Positions 35,196 to 44,399 of a stretch of 64,000 bases of DNA are shown piece after piece. Source of the DNA: DATBGO01 sp050011895 (GTDB taxonomy: Bacteria > Actinomycetota > Actinomycetes > Streptosporangiales > Streptosporangiaceae). The translations under genes were made by a program, and so were the position numbers. The notes beneath the pieces are model-generated. The model saw only the letters and a list, made by a program, of their open reading frames with translations. It was not told where the DNA came from and did not search any database. Within the stretch, counting starts at the first letter, position 1. Every line of letters starts with the position of its first letter. The DNA lies in NCBI GenBank assembly GCA_050011895.1, contig JBEKIF010000007.1, forward strand, positions 44,373 to 108,372, in the 5' to 3' direction.

Positions 35196-36512
35196 TCAGC
35201 GGCGCCTGCCTGCCAGGCCTAGCCAGCTTAGGATGCGCAGCGGCACGCCAGGGCCAGCGGCCGCCAGCGCCTGCCTGGCTCCCGGCTCGCGCTTGGCGAA
35301 GGACATCAGCATTCCCAGCGCCGCCATAGTGACCAGCAACGACGACAGGCCTGCGGAGACGAGCGGCAGCGGGACCCCGGTGATCGGCAGCAGGCCGATC
35401 ACCGCGCCGATGTTCACCAGCGCCTGAACCACGATCCACGCCGTTGCCGCCGCGGCGGCCAGCCGCATGAAGGTGTCAGGTACCCGCCTGGCGATCCGCA
35501 GTCCCGCATAGGCCAGGCCGCCGTACAGAAACGTGACGCACACCGTGCCGACCAGGCCAAGCTCCTCCCCGAGGATAGCGAAGATGAAGTCGGTGGTGGA
35601 GTTCGGCACCCAGCCCCATTTCTGCCTGCTGGCGCCGAGGCCCACTCCGAACAGGCCGCCGGAGCCGACCGCGTACTTCCCCTGGATCGCCTGCCAGCCG
35701 GCCGAGGAGGCCTGGGCCTGCGGGTTGAGGAAGCCGGTGATCCGCTTGAGCCGGTAGCTCGCGACCATCACCAGGATGATCATGATGAACACAAGCAGCC
35801 CGAGCATGCCGATGAACAGCCGGCCTGGGGTGCCGATCACCCATAGCAGCGCAAGGAAGATGACCAGCAGCAGGAAGGTGGTGCCCAGGTCATCGCCGAG
35901 CATGACCAGCATGCAGAGGATGGCGGTGCCGGGCATCAGCGGGGTGAGCAGCTGCCGCCAGTCGGTCAGCTGGCCGAGCTTCTCCTTGCGGGCGAGCAGG
36001 TCAGCGCCCCAGAGCAGGAAACCGAGCTTGGCGAACTCCGACGGCTGCAGCTGGAACCCGGCGACCTGGATCCAGCGCTCGGCCCCGTCAACAGTCCGGC
36101 CGATGGCCAGGACCGCCACCAGGCCGATCACGGAGGCCACGATCAGCGGGTAGGCGGCCGCCCGGAAGCTCCTCGGCGATGACCTGGCCGTGAGCCACAT
36201 CAGCGGCAGCCCGACCACCACGCCCACCAGCTGCTTCTGGAAGCCGGCGTACGGCGCGCCGCCGTTGTCCAGTGCCTGCGCTGATGACGTCGACAGCACC
36301 ATGATCAGGCCGAGCGCGAGCAACAGCACGGTGATGCCGAGAACGAGATAGTAGGACGTGAGCGGCCGGTCGAGCAGGCCCGGGCGAGCCGTCACTCCGT
36401 CGCGGGGCCTGAACAGCCCGTGCTTCCTGGCACCGGAGAGTGCAGCCGCGCCGTCCGGGCCGGCCGCTGCCGCCTGCTGCGCTGCGGCGCCGTCGGCCGG
36501 CACCGCGCTCAT
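35196..36512 (-). CDS. ftsW: FtsW, SEDS septal peptidoglycan glycosyltransferase
   Basis: Polymerises lipid II at the septum together with FtsI. It has 438 residues with about ten TM helices. SEDS hallmarks are GGAPYAGFQKQLVGV, GAERWIQVAGFQLQPSEFAKL, ILGEELGLVGT and the ITGVPLPLVSAGLSSLL region. An approximately 45-residue cytoplasmic N-terminus precedes TM1. The ATG overlaps the murD stop as ATGA. Confidence 0.95.
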   Translation of the reverse strand: MSAVPADGAAAQQAAAAGPDGAAALSGARKHGLFRPRDGVTARPGLLDRPLTSYYLVLGITVLLLALGLIMVLSTSSAQALDNGGAPYAGFQKQLVGVVVGLPLMWLTARSSPRSFRAAAYPLIVASVIGLVAVLAIGRTVDGAERWIQVAGFQLQPSEFAKLGFLLWGADLLARKEKLGQLTDWRQLLTPLMPGTAILCMLVMLGDDLGTTFLLLVIFLALLWVIGTPGRLFIGMLGLLVFIMIILVMVASYRLKRITGFLNPQAQASSAGWQAIQGKYAVGSGGLFGVGLGASRQKWGWVPNSTTDFIFAILGEELGLVGTVCVTFLYGGLAYAGLRIARRVPDTFMRLAAAAATAWIVVQALVNIGAVIGLLPITGVPLPLVSAGLSSLLVTMAALGMLMSFAKREPGARQALAAAGPGVPLRILSWLGLAGRRR

Positions 36513-37930
36513 TGCTTCTCCGCCAGCCGCCTGACGGCGGCAGCGAAACTGTCGCCGCGCGCCGGATAGTCGCGGAACATGTCGAACGACTGCGCCGCCG
36601 GGGCGAGCAGCACGGTGTCGCCGGGCACGGCTAGCCGGGCCGCCTCCTCTACTACCAGATCCATGATCCCAGTGTCGGTGCCCGCAGCCGCCACGACCGG
36701 GACATCCGGCGCGTGTCGCGCGAGGGCCTGACCGAAGACGGCCCGGTCAGCGCCGAGCAGCACGACCCCGCGCAGCCGTGCGGCCGCGGATCTCACCAGC
36801 TGATCGATCTGATCATCGGCCCCCCGGAACAGGCCGCCCGCTATCCACACCACGGACGGGTAGGCGGCCAGCGAGGCGGCCGCGGCGTGCGGATTGGTCG
36901 CCTTGGAGTCATCGACGTAGTCCACCGCGCCGACGCGCGCGACCAGGCAGATCCGGTGCGGCTCCGGCCGGAAGGCCGCCAGTCCGGCGCTCACCGCCGC
37001 GGGCGGGCACCCGTAGGCACGGGCCAGCGCGGCCGCGGCCAGCGCGTCGGCGACGTTGTGCGGCGCGGCAGGATGCACCTCGGCGACCCCCGCCAGCCGG
37101 ACTGCCTGGCCAAAAGCCCGGTCGGTCAGCGCGTCGCCAGCGACGCCGAGCTCCCCGGGACCGGGGGGACCGAGCCGGAACGCGACCACTCGGGCCGTGC
37201 CGGGCGCCGCATGGGCGAGCTGAGCCGACCGCGGATCGTCGGCGTTGCACACGGCGATCGTGCCTGGCGCGTAGATGCGCCCCTTGTCGCTCGCGTAGGA
37301 CTCGATATCACCGTGCCAGTCGAGATGATGCCCGGCGACATTGAGGACTACCGCCGCCATCGGCCGCACAGTAGAGCTCCAGTGCAGCTGGAAGCTCGAC
37401 AGCTCGACGGCTAGGACCGGGTAAGGATCGGGTTCGGTCACGGCGTCGACCACCGAGGTGCCGACGTTACCTGCCGCGATGGCCCGGTGCCCGGCCGCGG
37501 CCAGCATGGCGGCCAGCATCCTCACGGTCGTGGTCTTGCCGTTGGTGCCGGTCACGCCGAGCCATTGCTGCCTGGTCCCGTCGGGAAGCACCGGCCGCAG
37601 CCGCCAGGCCAGCTCAACGTCGCCGATCACCGGTATCCCGGCCGCGGCCGCGACCGCCAGCAGCGGCGAGTCCGGGCGCCAGCCTGGCGAGGTGACCACC
37701 AGGTCAGCGCCTGCAGGGAGCTCACGGCCCGGGCCGAGCAGCACCGTGATCCCGGACTCCGACAGCTGGCCCGCGAGCTCACGCCGCTCGGGGTCGTCGC
37801 GCGACTCGATGGCCGTCACCTGCGCACCGCGCGCCGCGAGAACGCGGGCTGCGGGCGGCCCCGATACGCCGAGTCCGGCGACGACCACCCGCCGTCCGGC
37901 GAACTCCGCCGCCGGGCCCGTCACCTGCAC
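36509..37930 (-). CDS. murD: UDP-N-acetylmuramoylalanine--D-glutamate ligase
   Basis: Adds D-Glu in the cytoplasm. It has 473 residues from GTG 37930, which has GGGAGGTGG seven bases upstream. This excludes a longer reading that would run through the 15-bp repeats into mraY. VVVAGLGVSG, the ATP loop GVTGTNGKTTTVRML, DWHGDIESYASDKGRI and DDSKATNPHA match MurD. The stop overlaps ftsW. Confidence 0.95.
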   Translation of the reverse strand: MQVTGPAAEFAGRRVVVAGLGVSGPPAARVLAARGAQVTAIESRDDPERRELAGQLSESGITVLLGPGRELPAGADLVVTSPGWRPDSPLLAVAAAAGIPVIGDVELAWRLRPVLPDGTRQQWLGVTGTNGKTTTVRMLAAMLAAAGHRAIAAGNVGTSVVDAVTEPDPYPVLAVELSSFQLHWSSTVRPMAAVVLNVAGHHLDWHGDIESYASDKGRIYAPGTIAVCNADDPRSAQLAHAAPGTARVVAFRLGPPGPGELGVAGDALTDRAFGQAVRLAGVAEVHPAAPHNVADALAAAALARAYGCPPAAVSAGLAAFRPEPHRICLVARVGAVDYVDDSKATNPHAAAASLAAYPSVVWIAGGLFRGADDQIDQLVRSAAARLRGVVLLGADRAVFGQALARHAPDVPVVAAAGTDTGIMDLVVEEAARLAVPGDTVLLAPAAQSFDMFRDYPARGDSFAAAVRRLAEKQ

Positions 37931-37952
37931 GCGGCCACCTCCCTTCCGGCCG

Positions 37953-38087
37953 GTTGCCGGACCGGATGTTGCCGGACCGGATGTTGCCGGACCGGATGTT
38001 GCCGGACCGGATGGTGCCGGACCGGATGGTGCCGGACCGGATGGTGCCGGACCGGATGGTGCCGGACCGGATGGTGCCGGACCGGAT
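37953..38087. repeat. Nine 15-bp tandem repeats between mraY and murD
   Basis: Nine exact-length units from 37953: four of GTTGCCGGACCGGAT then five of GGTGCCGGACCGGAT, differing only at the second base. They fill most of the 215 bp between the mraY stop and the murD start, upstream of the murD Shine-Dalgarno. All frames are open through them, so they make spurious ORFs. Confidence 0.97.
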
Positions 38088-38145
38088 GTGCTGGCGGCGG
38101 CAGCCGGCTGGCGTGGGTGACGCCTGGCCCCGGCACCGTCGCCCC

Positions 38146-39201
38146 CTAGCCGGGCAGCCACTCCACGTAGAAGATGCCGAGCCCGAGCGCGATGAACAGG
38201 CCGCAGATCAGCCAGAATCTTATGACGATCGTCGTCTCGGCCCACCCGAGCAACTCGAAATGATGCTGCAGCGGCGCCATCCGGAACACCCGGTTACCGG
38301 TCGCCTTGAAGAACCCGACCTGGATGATGACCGACATGATGATGATGACGAACAGCCCGCCCAGGATGACCAGCAGCAGCTGGGTCTTGGTGCACACGGC
38401 GAGCCCGGCCAGCGCGCCGCCGAGCGCGAGCGACCCGGTGTCACCCATGAAGATCCTGGCGGGCGGGGCGTTCCACCACAGGAAGCCGAAGCAGGCGCCG
38501 GCCACGGCCGCGGCCACCACCGCCAGGTCGAGCGGATCTCGCACCGCGTAACAGTTCGGGGTCAGCGCCACCGTGCAGTCATTGCGCAGCTGCCAGTTGG
38601 CGATCAGCACGTAGGAGGCGAGCACCAGGATCGCCGCCCCGGTGGCCAGGCCGTCCAGGCCGTCGGTCAGGTTCACCGCGTTCGACCATCCGGCGATCAT
38701 GAGCACGATCCACAGCACGAACGGGAGCACCCCGATCGTGGGGCCGAAGTCCCGCAGAAAGGAGATGTGCGCGTCGGCCGGAGTGAGGTCGTATCCGTCC
38801 GGATGCCGGAGCACCTCAAGCGCGAAGATCGCGCCCACCACGGCCTGCCCGGCCAGCTTCGCGCCGCTGCGCAGCCCCAGGCTGGTCTGCTTGTAGATCT
38901 TGATGAAGTCATCGATGAACCCGACAGCGCCCAGGCCGGTCATCAGCAGCAGGACCAGCAGCCCGGACGTCGACATCGGATCGTCGGTGACCTCGTGCCC
39001 GACCAGGTAGCCGATCAGCGTCGCGACCACGATCACCGTCCCGCCCATGGTGGGGGTGCCGCGCTTGGTGGCGTGCGCTGCCGGGCCTTCCTCCCTGATC
39101 AGCTGTCCGTAACCGCGCTTCGTGAAGAGCCTGATCGCCAGCGGCGTGCCGAACAGCGCAAGGATCAGCGAAACCCCGGCTGAGACGAGAATCGTCTTCA
39201 C
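38146..39201 (-). CDS. mraY: Phospho-MurNAc-pentapeptide translocase
   Basis: Makes lipid I from UDP-MurNAc-pentapeptide and undecaprenyl phosphate in the membrane. It has 351 residues and ten predicted TM helices. Family blocks are GTPTMGGTVIV, GFIDDFIKI, GWSNAVNLTDGLDGLATG and MGDTGSLALGG, with the catalytic Asp residues, and MAPLQHHFELLGWAE near the C-terminus. The GTG start overlaps the murF stop as GTGA. Confidence 0.96.
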   Translation of the reverse strand: MKTILVSAGVSLILALFGTPLAIRLFTKRGYGQLIREEGPAAHATKRGTPTMGGTVIVVATLIGYLVGHEVTDDPMSTSGLLVLLLMTGLGAVGFIDDFIKIYKQTSLGLRSGAKLAGQAVVGAIFALEVLRHPDGYDLTPADAHISFLRDFGPTIGVLPFVLWIVLMIAGWSNAVNLTDGLDGLATGAAILVLASYVLIANWQLRNDCTVALTPNCYAVRDPLDLAVVAAAVAGACFGFLWWNAPPARIFMGDTGSLALGGALAGLAVCTKTQLLLVILGGLFVIIIMSVIIQVGFFKATGNRVFRMAPLQHHFELLGWAETTIVIRFWLICGLFIALGLGIFYVEWLPG

Positions 39202-40622
39202 GGCGCTGCCCCGGGCCCGGCACTGCGGCTGGCACCGAGCGGCTGCTCTCCGGTGAGCGCAAGGGCCACCTGCTGGAGGTTGACCGCGCGGGATGCCTTA
39301 ACGAGGACCACGTCGCCCGGCCCGGCCCGGTGCGTGATCGCCGCGACCGCGGCGGCCGCATCGGGCACCGCCACGAGCTCGCCGTGCCAGGACGGCTCGG
39401 ACTTGGCCCCCACCAGCATCGGCGCGGCGTCCTCGCCGACCACGATGAGCCCGGCCACGCCGGCTCGCGCGGCCAGCAGGCCAGCCTGTTCGTGGAACTC
39501 CTCGGCCGCCGGGCCAAGCTCGGTCATGTGGCCGAGCACGGCGTACGCTCGCCGGCCCCGCGCCATCGCGGCCAGCGCTTCGAGAGCGGCGCGGAGCGCC
39601 TCCGGGTTAGCGTTATATGCGTCGTTTATCACCGTGACGCCGTCAGCGCGCCTGGTGACCTCCATCCGCCACCTGCTCCGCGCGGTGGCCGCGGACAGCC
39701 CCGCTGCGACGTCCGCCACCGGCATGCCGAGCTGGCCGGCCAGGGCAGCGGCGGCGAGCGCGTTGGCCACGTTGTGCGCGCCGAACAGCCGCAGCTGCAC
39801 CGGCGCTGAGCCATCGGGGCTCAGCAGCGTGAAGCCAGGGCGGCCTGACTCGTCGAGCAGCACATCAACGGCACGCACGTCGGCGCGCGGGCCGCGGCCG
39901 AAGGTGACCACCCGGGCCCGGGTCTGGCTGGCCATCGCCAGCACCCGCGGGTCGTCGGCATTCAGCACCGCGGCCCCGGCCGCTGGCAGTGCGGCGGGCA
40001 GCTCCGCCTTGGCGCGGGCCACGTCCTCGATGCTGCCGAACTCGCCGGCGTGCGCGTGGCCCACGCAGAGCACCACGCCGAAGGCGGGCGGCGCGATCTG
40101 GCACAGGCTGGCGATATGACCAGGGCCGCGCGCCGACAGCTCGCAGACCAGGTACCTGGTCTGCGCAGTGACCCGCAGCACGGTGAGCGGATGGCCGATC
40201 TCGTTGTTGTAGGAGTCCTGCGGTGAGACTGTCGGGCCCAGGCCCTCGATCAGCTGGGCGGCCAGGTCCTTGGTGGTGGTCTTGCCCGCCGAGCCGGTGA
40301 TCGCCGCGATCTGGAGGCCAGGGAGCCTATCGACGACCGCCCTGGCGAGCCTGCCGAGCGCCACGGCGACGTCGGGGACGATCAGCGCCGGGGTGCCGGT
40401 CGGCCGTGCTGCGAGCACGGCCACCGCGCCGGCCGCCACCGCCGCCCGGGCGTAGTCGTGCCCGTCAGCCCGCAGCCCGGGCAGCGCGGCGAACAGGCTG
40501 CCGCGCACCGCCTTGCGTGAGTCGATGACCACTGGCCCGGTCACGGTCGCGTCCTGGTCACCGATCAGGTCTGGCTCGGCGCCGGCCAGCTCAGCGAGCT
40601 GCGCCAGCGACAACGGGATCAC
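39198..40622 (-). CDS. murF: UDP-MurNAc-tripeptide--D-Ala-D-Ala ligase
   Basis: Adds the D-Ala-D-Ala dipeptide. It has 474 residues, with N-terminal SLAQLAELAGAE and DSRKAVRGSLFAALPG, the ATP loop AITGSAGKTTTKDL, NNEIGHPLTVL and NDAYNANPEAL. It is joined to murE and mraY by GTGA overlaps at both ends, so the three are coupled. Confidence 0.95.
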   Translation of the reverse strand: MIPLSLAQLAELAGAEPDLIGDQDATVTGPVVIDSRKAVRGSLFAALPGLRADGHDYARAAVAAGAVAVLAARPTGTPALIVPDVAVALGRLARAVVDRLPGLQIAAITGSAGKTTTKDLAAQLIEGLGPTVSPQDSYNNEIGHPLTVLRVTAQTRYLVCELSARGPGHIASLCQIAPPAFGVVLCVGHAHAGEFGSIEDVARAKAELPAALPAAGAAVLNADDPRVLAMASQTRARVVTFGRGPRADVRAVDVLLDESGRPGFTLLSPDGSAPVQLRLFGAHNVANALAAAALAGQLGMPVADVAAGLSAATARSRWRMEVTRRADGVTVINDAYNANPEALRAALEALAAMARGRRAYAVLGHMTELGPAAEEFHEQAGLLAARAGVAGLIVVGEDAAPMLVGAKSEPSWHGELVAVPDAAAAVAAITHRAGPGDVVLVKASRAVNLQQVALALTGEQPLGASRSAGPGAAP

Positions 40623-42199
40623 CGGTCCCCCGTAGGGGTCATGGCGCTGCCTGCGCGACGGTCCGCGAGGGCGCCGGCCGCCACCTCACGATCGTCGAAC
40701 GGGATAACGGCACCTGCCACATACTGACCGCGCTCATGGCCCTTGCCGGCCACTAGTACCACATCTCCCTTGCCCGCTCCGGCGATAGCGAGGCCGATCG
40801 CGGCACCCCGGTCCGGCTCGATGATCACGTGCGCTCGCGCCGCCTCCGGCACTGTCAGCGCGCCGGCCAGCATCTCGGCAAGTATGGCGAGCGGATCCTC
40901 GGAGCGCGGATTATCGCTGGTGAAAATCGCCAGGTCGGCGAGCCGGGCCGCGGCGGCCCCCATCAGCGGGCGCTTGGCGGTGTCCCGGTCGCCGCCGCAG
41001 CCGAGCACGATGGTGAGGCTGCCTGCCGTCACCGGGCGGAGCGCCTCAAGGACCGCCTCCACGGCGCCCGGCTTGTGCGAGTAGTCGACGAGCACCGTGA
41101 AGTCCTGTCCGGCGTCAACCCGTTCCAGGCGGCCGGGCACGCCGGGGCAGGCGGCGACGCCAGTCACGGCGGTCGCGAGCCCGATGCCCGCCTCGACCAG
41201 CGCGACGATCGCGGCGAGCGCGTTGGCAACATTGAACGGTCCCGGCAGCGCCACCGAGGCATCGGCCTCGACGCCGCCTGGCCCGATCACCCGGAAGGTG
41301 CTCCCGTCGGTGCCGCCGCGGACATCGGCGGCCCGCCAGTCGGCCGCGGGATCGCCCGCGGCGGAGTATGTGATCAGCGGGATCAGCGGCGCGGCGGCCA
41401 GCTGTCTGCCGCGTGCGTCGTCGATGTTGACCACTCCGGCGCGCGCGTAGGCGGGCGTGAAAAGCGCCGCCTTCGCGGCGAAGTAGTCCTCGATGCCGTG
41501 GTGGAAGTCCAGGTGATCTTGCGACAGGTTGGTGAAGACAGCGACGTCGTAGGAGGTGCCCGCGACCCGGCCGAGCGCAAGCGCATGGCTGGACACCTCC
41601 ATGGCCCCGGCGGTGACGCCCTGCTCAGCCATGACCGCGAAAAACGCTTGCAGGTCGGTGGCCTCGGGCGTGGTGAGCTGGCTAGCGACGGCAGCGCCGC
41701 CGATCCTGTTCTCGACCCCGCCGACCAGTCCGGTTGAATGGCCAGCTGCCCGCAGTCCTGACTCGAGCAGGTAGGTGGTCGTGGTCTTGCCGCTGGTACC
41801 GGTGACCCCGACCAGCAGCAGCCGGCCTGAGGGGTTGCCGTAGATCCACGATGCGACAGCGCCCAGCCTGGACCGCGGATCGCCGACCACAAAGGCCGGC
41901 AGTCCGGCGGAGACCGCACGGTCGCGCCCGGCCGGGTCGGTGAGCACGGCCACCGCGCCGGCTGAGGCAGCCTCCGCGCAGAACGTGGCGCCGTGGTGAC
42001 TGCGGCCCGGCAGCGCGGCATACAGGTCACCCGGGCGCACCAGGCGTGAATTGTGGGTGACTCCGGTCACGCCGCGGCCGGCGAAGTGCGACTGCGCGCT
42101 GCCTGGGCCGTCCGGGCCGGTTGTCGTTACGCCGAGGAGCACCGCTAGTCCCGTGAGCGGGCGCGCGGGTACCTGACGAGGGCGAAGATCCGCTGGCAC
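40619..42199 (-). CDS. murE: UDP-MurNAc-dipeptide--diaminopimelate ligase
   Basis: Adds the third stem residue. The DNPRSEDP motif indicates meso- (or LL-) diaminopimelate as substrate rather than lysine. It has 526 residues from GTG 42199, chosen because GGGAGG lies at 42208-42213; a start at 42259 would overlap ftsI by 41 bp. VTHNSRLVRPGDLYAALPG, the ATP loop GVTGTSGKTTTTYL and NLSQDHLDFH are present. Confidence 0.94.
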   Translation of the reverse strand: MPADLRPRQVPARPLTGLAVLLGVTTTGPDGPGSAQSHFAGRGVTGVTHNSRLVRPGDLYAALPGRSHHGATFCAEAASAGAVAVLTDPAGRDRAVSAGLPAFVVGDPRSRLGAVASWIYGNPSGRLLLVGVTGTSGKTTTTYLLESGLRAAGHSTGLVGGVENRIGGAAVASQLTTPEATDLQAFFAVMAEQGVTAGAMEVSSHALALGRVAGTSYDVAVFTNLSQDHLDFHHGIEDYFAAKAALFTPAYARAGVVNIDDARGRQLAAAPLIPLITYSAAGDPAADWRAADVRGGTDGSTFRVIGPGGVEADASVALPGPFNVANALAAIVALVEAGIGLATAVTGVAACPGVPGRLERVDAGQDFTVLVDYSHKPGAVEAVLEALRPVTAGSLTIVLGCGGDRDTAKRPLMGAAAARLADLAIFTSDNPRSEDPLAILAEMLAGALTVPEAARAHVIIEPDRGAAIGLAIAGAGKGDVVLVAGKGHERGQYVAGAVIPFDDREVAAGALADRRAGSAMTPTGDR

Positions 42200-42218
42200 G
42201 GGCTGAGGGTACCTCCCT

Positions 42219-44399
42219 TCACGGCGCTGTGAGCCTGACGTCAGGACGCCGGGCGCCATCTGGCGGGATCTTCATTGTCTGCAGGGCGAATTTCATCACG
42301 TGGTAGAAGACCGGGCCGGCGACGGCAATGCCGAAGTAGTTGCCCTTCGTCGGGTCCTGCAGGTTCACCGCAACGACCAGCTGCGGGTCACTGGCCGGCG
42401 CGATGCCGATGTAACTGGAACCGTACTGGCACAGGCAGCCGCCGCGACGGGGATCTGGCACCTGAGCGGTACCCGTCTTAGCCGCGATCGAGTAACCGTT
42501 AATGATCCCCCACGGCTCGCCAGCCTGCTCATTTACCACCGGCACCTGCTGCAGCATCGCCATCAGCTCGCTTGCCGTCTTCCTCGTGAGCACCCGGCGG
42601 CTGCTTGGCGCCCGGGCGGCCCTGAACCTCCCTGCGCTGTCCGTGGTTCCGGCCACGATCGAGGGCTGCACCCGGACCCCGCCGTTGGCGATGGTGGCGT
42701 AGACGCTCGCCATCTGGACCGCGTTCACGGCGACGCCCTGGCCGAACGAGAGGGTGTAGCGCTCGTCTCCCCACCACTTGGCCGGGACCGGCAGGATCCC
42801 CTGGCTCTCGCCCGGGAGGTTCAGCCCGGTCGGCTCGCCGAGCCCGAAGGACCGCAGCATCTGGTACTGGACCTCGGGGCTGACGTGCTGCACCACCTGC
42901 ACCATGCCGACGTTGCTCGAGTTGGCCAGGATGCCAGCGATCGTGTAGCGGACGGTGGGATGCGCCTCAGCGTCGTGAAAAGGAAACCCGTCGACCACGA
43001 TCTGGTCGGGCACGGTGTAGGTGCTCATCGGCGTCTGGCCGCCATGCTCAAGCGCGGCGGCCAGGGTGAGGACCTTGCCGGTACTGCCGGGCTGGAACAC
43101 ATTCGCGACCGGGATATCGGCGGTGCTGGCCAGGTTCTGCGGGGCGGCCGGGTTGAACCCCGGATACTGCGCGAGCGCGAGGATGCGGCCGGTCTTGGGC
43201 TGCATCACCACGATGGAGCAGTTCCTGGCCCCCGTTAGCTTGACCTGGGCCGCGCAGGCCCGCTCGGCGTACCACTGGATGTCGGACTGGAGGGTGAGCC
43301 TGAGGTTGCCTGCCGCGACCTGCGGTTTGATCTTGGTGTCGGTCAGCGGTATGGGCTGCCCGGTCGCGGTCTGCTCGACTTCCTCGCTGCCGTCCCGGCC
43401 CGCCAGCAGCGAGTTGTACTGCCCTTCAAGCCCGGCCACGCCGCGCAGGTCGCCCGCCGGGTCGGTGTCGGTGAAGCCGAGGACATTGGCGGCGAGGTCC
43501 CCGTTCGGATAGGCCCGCGTGTAGCTGGGCGTCTCGCTGATGCCAGGCAGGTCCAGCGCGGTGATCCGGGCGCCGGTCGCTGCGGGGACGCTGCGCTGCA
43601 GGACGACATAGTCCGGCGAGGACGGGTGCATAAGCGCAGCGAGCACGGCAGGCTGCGCCATGCCCAGCGGCCCGGCCAGCTCCGCTGCGACATGCTGCCG
43701 CATGGAGGCGGGTATCTGGGCCGGGTCAGCGAAGATCAGGTCGGACTGCACGGTCATCGCGAGGACCCGGCCGTCGCTGGTGGTGATCATGCCGCGCACC
43801 GCGGGAATGGACTGCGGCTGCAGCCGCAGGTGCTCGGCCAGGGTCCGGTACCGCGGTCCGTCGAGGCCCTGCAACTGCACGAGCCTGCCGACGAACAACG
43901 TCAGCACGCAAACGATGCACAGCAGCGAGATGTGCAGCCTCCGGGTCGCGCTGCCGCGGCGAAGGACCGGCCTGGCGGCTGCAATGAACGCAGTCCGCCC
44001 GGGCGGACCCAGCCGCCCGGGGCGCCGGGGGCCGCCCGGGCCCGCCGGGTCACGCTGGCCGGCCGGACCCGCCAGCTGCCGGACAGCTGCCCTGGTCCGG
44101 CCGGCGGGCGGCGGCTGGCCCGGCCCGGCGGGCGGCGGCTGGCCCGGCCCGGCGGGCGGCGGCTGGCCCGGCCCGGCGGGCGGCTGGCGTGGCGCCACGT
44201 CACGGATGTGCCGGCGGGGATCGGCTGGGCGCCTCGCGGTCTCCCCTTGCCGTCGGCTCGCATCGTACGGCCGCCTCGCGCCGTCACGGCCCCGCTGGTC
44301 GGCACCGGGCCGGTGCGGGCCGCCTGGCGACGGCGGGCGACGGACAGCCCGCGCCGGAGGCCGGTCCTCTCTTCCCCGCCCTCCGTCACCGGCCGTCAC
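42219..44399 (-). CDS. ftsI: FtsI/PBP3-type septal transpeptidase with a long disordered N-terminus
   Basis: Class B penicillin-binding protein that cross-links septal peptidoglycan with FtsW. It has 726 residues, longer than usual. About 150 residues of Pro/Gly/Arg-rich cytoplasmic sequence with PPPAGPGQ repeats precede the single TM helix (LHISLLCIVCVLTLFVG). The dimerisation domain follows (VRGMITTSDGRVLAMTV). The catalytic SxxK is in FQPGSTGKVLTLA, SxN in ANSSNVGMV and KTG in AAKTGTAQVPD. It is coupled to ftsL by ATGA. Confidence 0.95.
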   Translation of the reverse strand: MTAGDGGRGREDRPPARAVRRPPSPGGPHRPGADQRGRDGARRPYDASRRQGETARRPADPRRHIRDVAPRQPPAGPGQPPPAGPGQPPPAGPGQPPPAGRTRAAVRQLAGPAGQRDPAGPGGPRRPGRLGPPGRTAFIAAARPVLRRGSATRRLHISLLCIVCVLTLFVGRLVQLQGLDGPRYRTLAEHLRLQPQSIPAVRGMITTSDGRVLAMTVQSDLIFADPAQIPASMRQHVAAELAGPLGMAQPAVLAALMHPSSPDYVVLQRSVPAATGARITALDLPGISETPSYTRAYPNGDLAANVLGFTDTDPAGDLRGVAGLEGQYNSLLAGRDGSEEVEQTATGQPIPLTDTKIKPQVAAGNLRLTLQSDIQWYAERACAAQVKLTGARNCSIVVMQPKTGRILALAQYPGFNPAAPQNLASTADIPVANVFQPGSTGKVLTLAAALEHGGQTPMSTYTVPDQIVVDGFPFHDAEAHPTVRYTIAGILANSSNVGMVQVVQHVSPEVQYQMLRSFGLGEPTGLNLPGESQGILPVPAKWWGDERYTLSFGQGVAVNAVQMASVYATIANGGVRVQPSIVAGTTDSAGRFRAARAPSSRRVLTRKTASELMAMLQQVPVVNEQAGEPWGIINGYSIAAKTGTAQVPDPRRGGCLCQYGSSYIGIAPASDPQLVVAVNLQDPTKGNYFGIAVAGPVFYHVMKFALQTMKIPPDGARRPDVRLTAP
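44096..44185 (-). repeat. 24-bp repeats in ftsI N-terminal coding region
   Basis: About three and a half units of GGCTGGCCCGGCCCGGCGGGCGGC, encoding PPPAGPGQ, in the cytoplasmic region of FtsI upstream of the TM helix. Confidence 0.85.

Noticed and set aside
37931..38245. 105-residue N-terminal extension of MurD made of PSGPA repeats
   Set aside because: It would overlap mraY and read through the 15-bp array. GTG 37930 has a strong Shine-Dalgarno and gives the normal MurD N-terminus.
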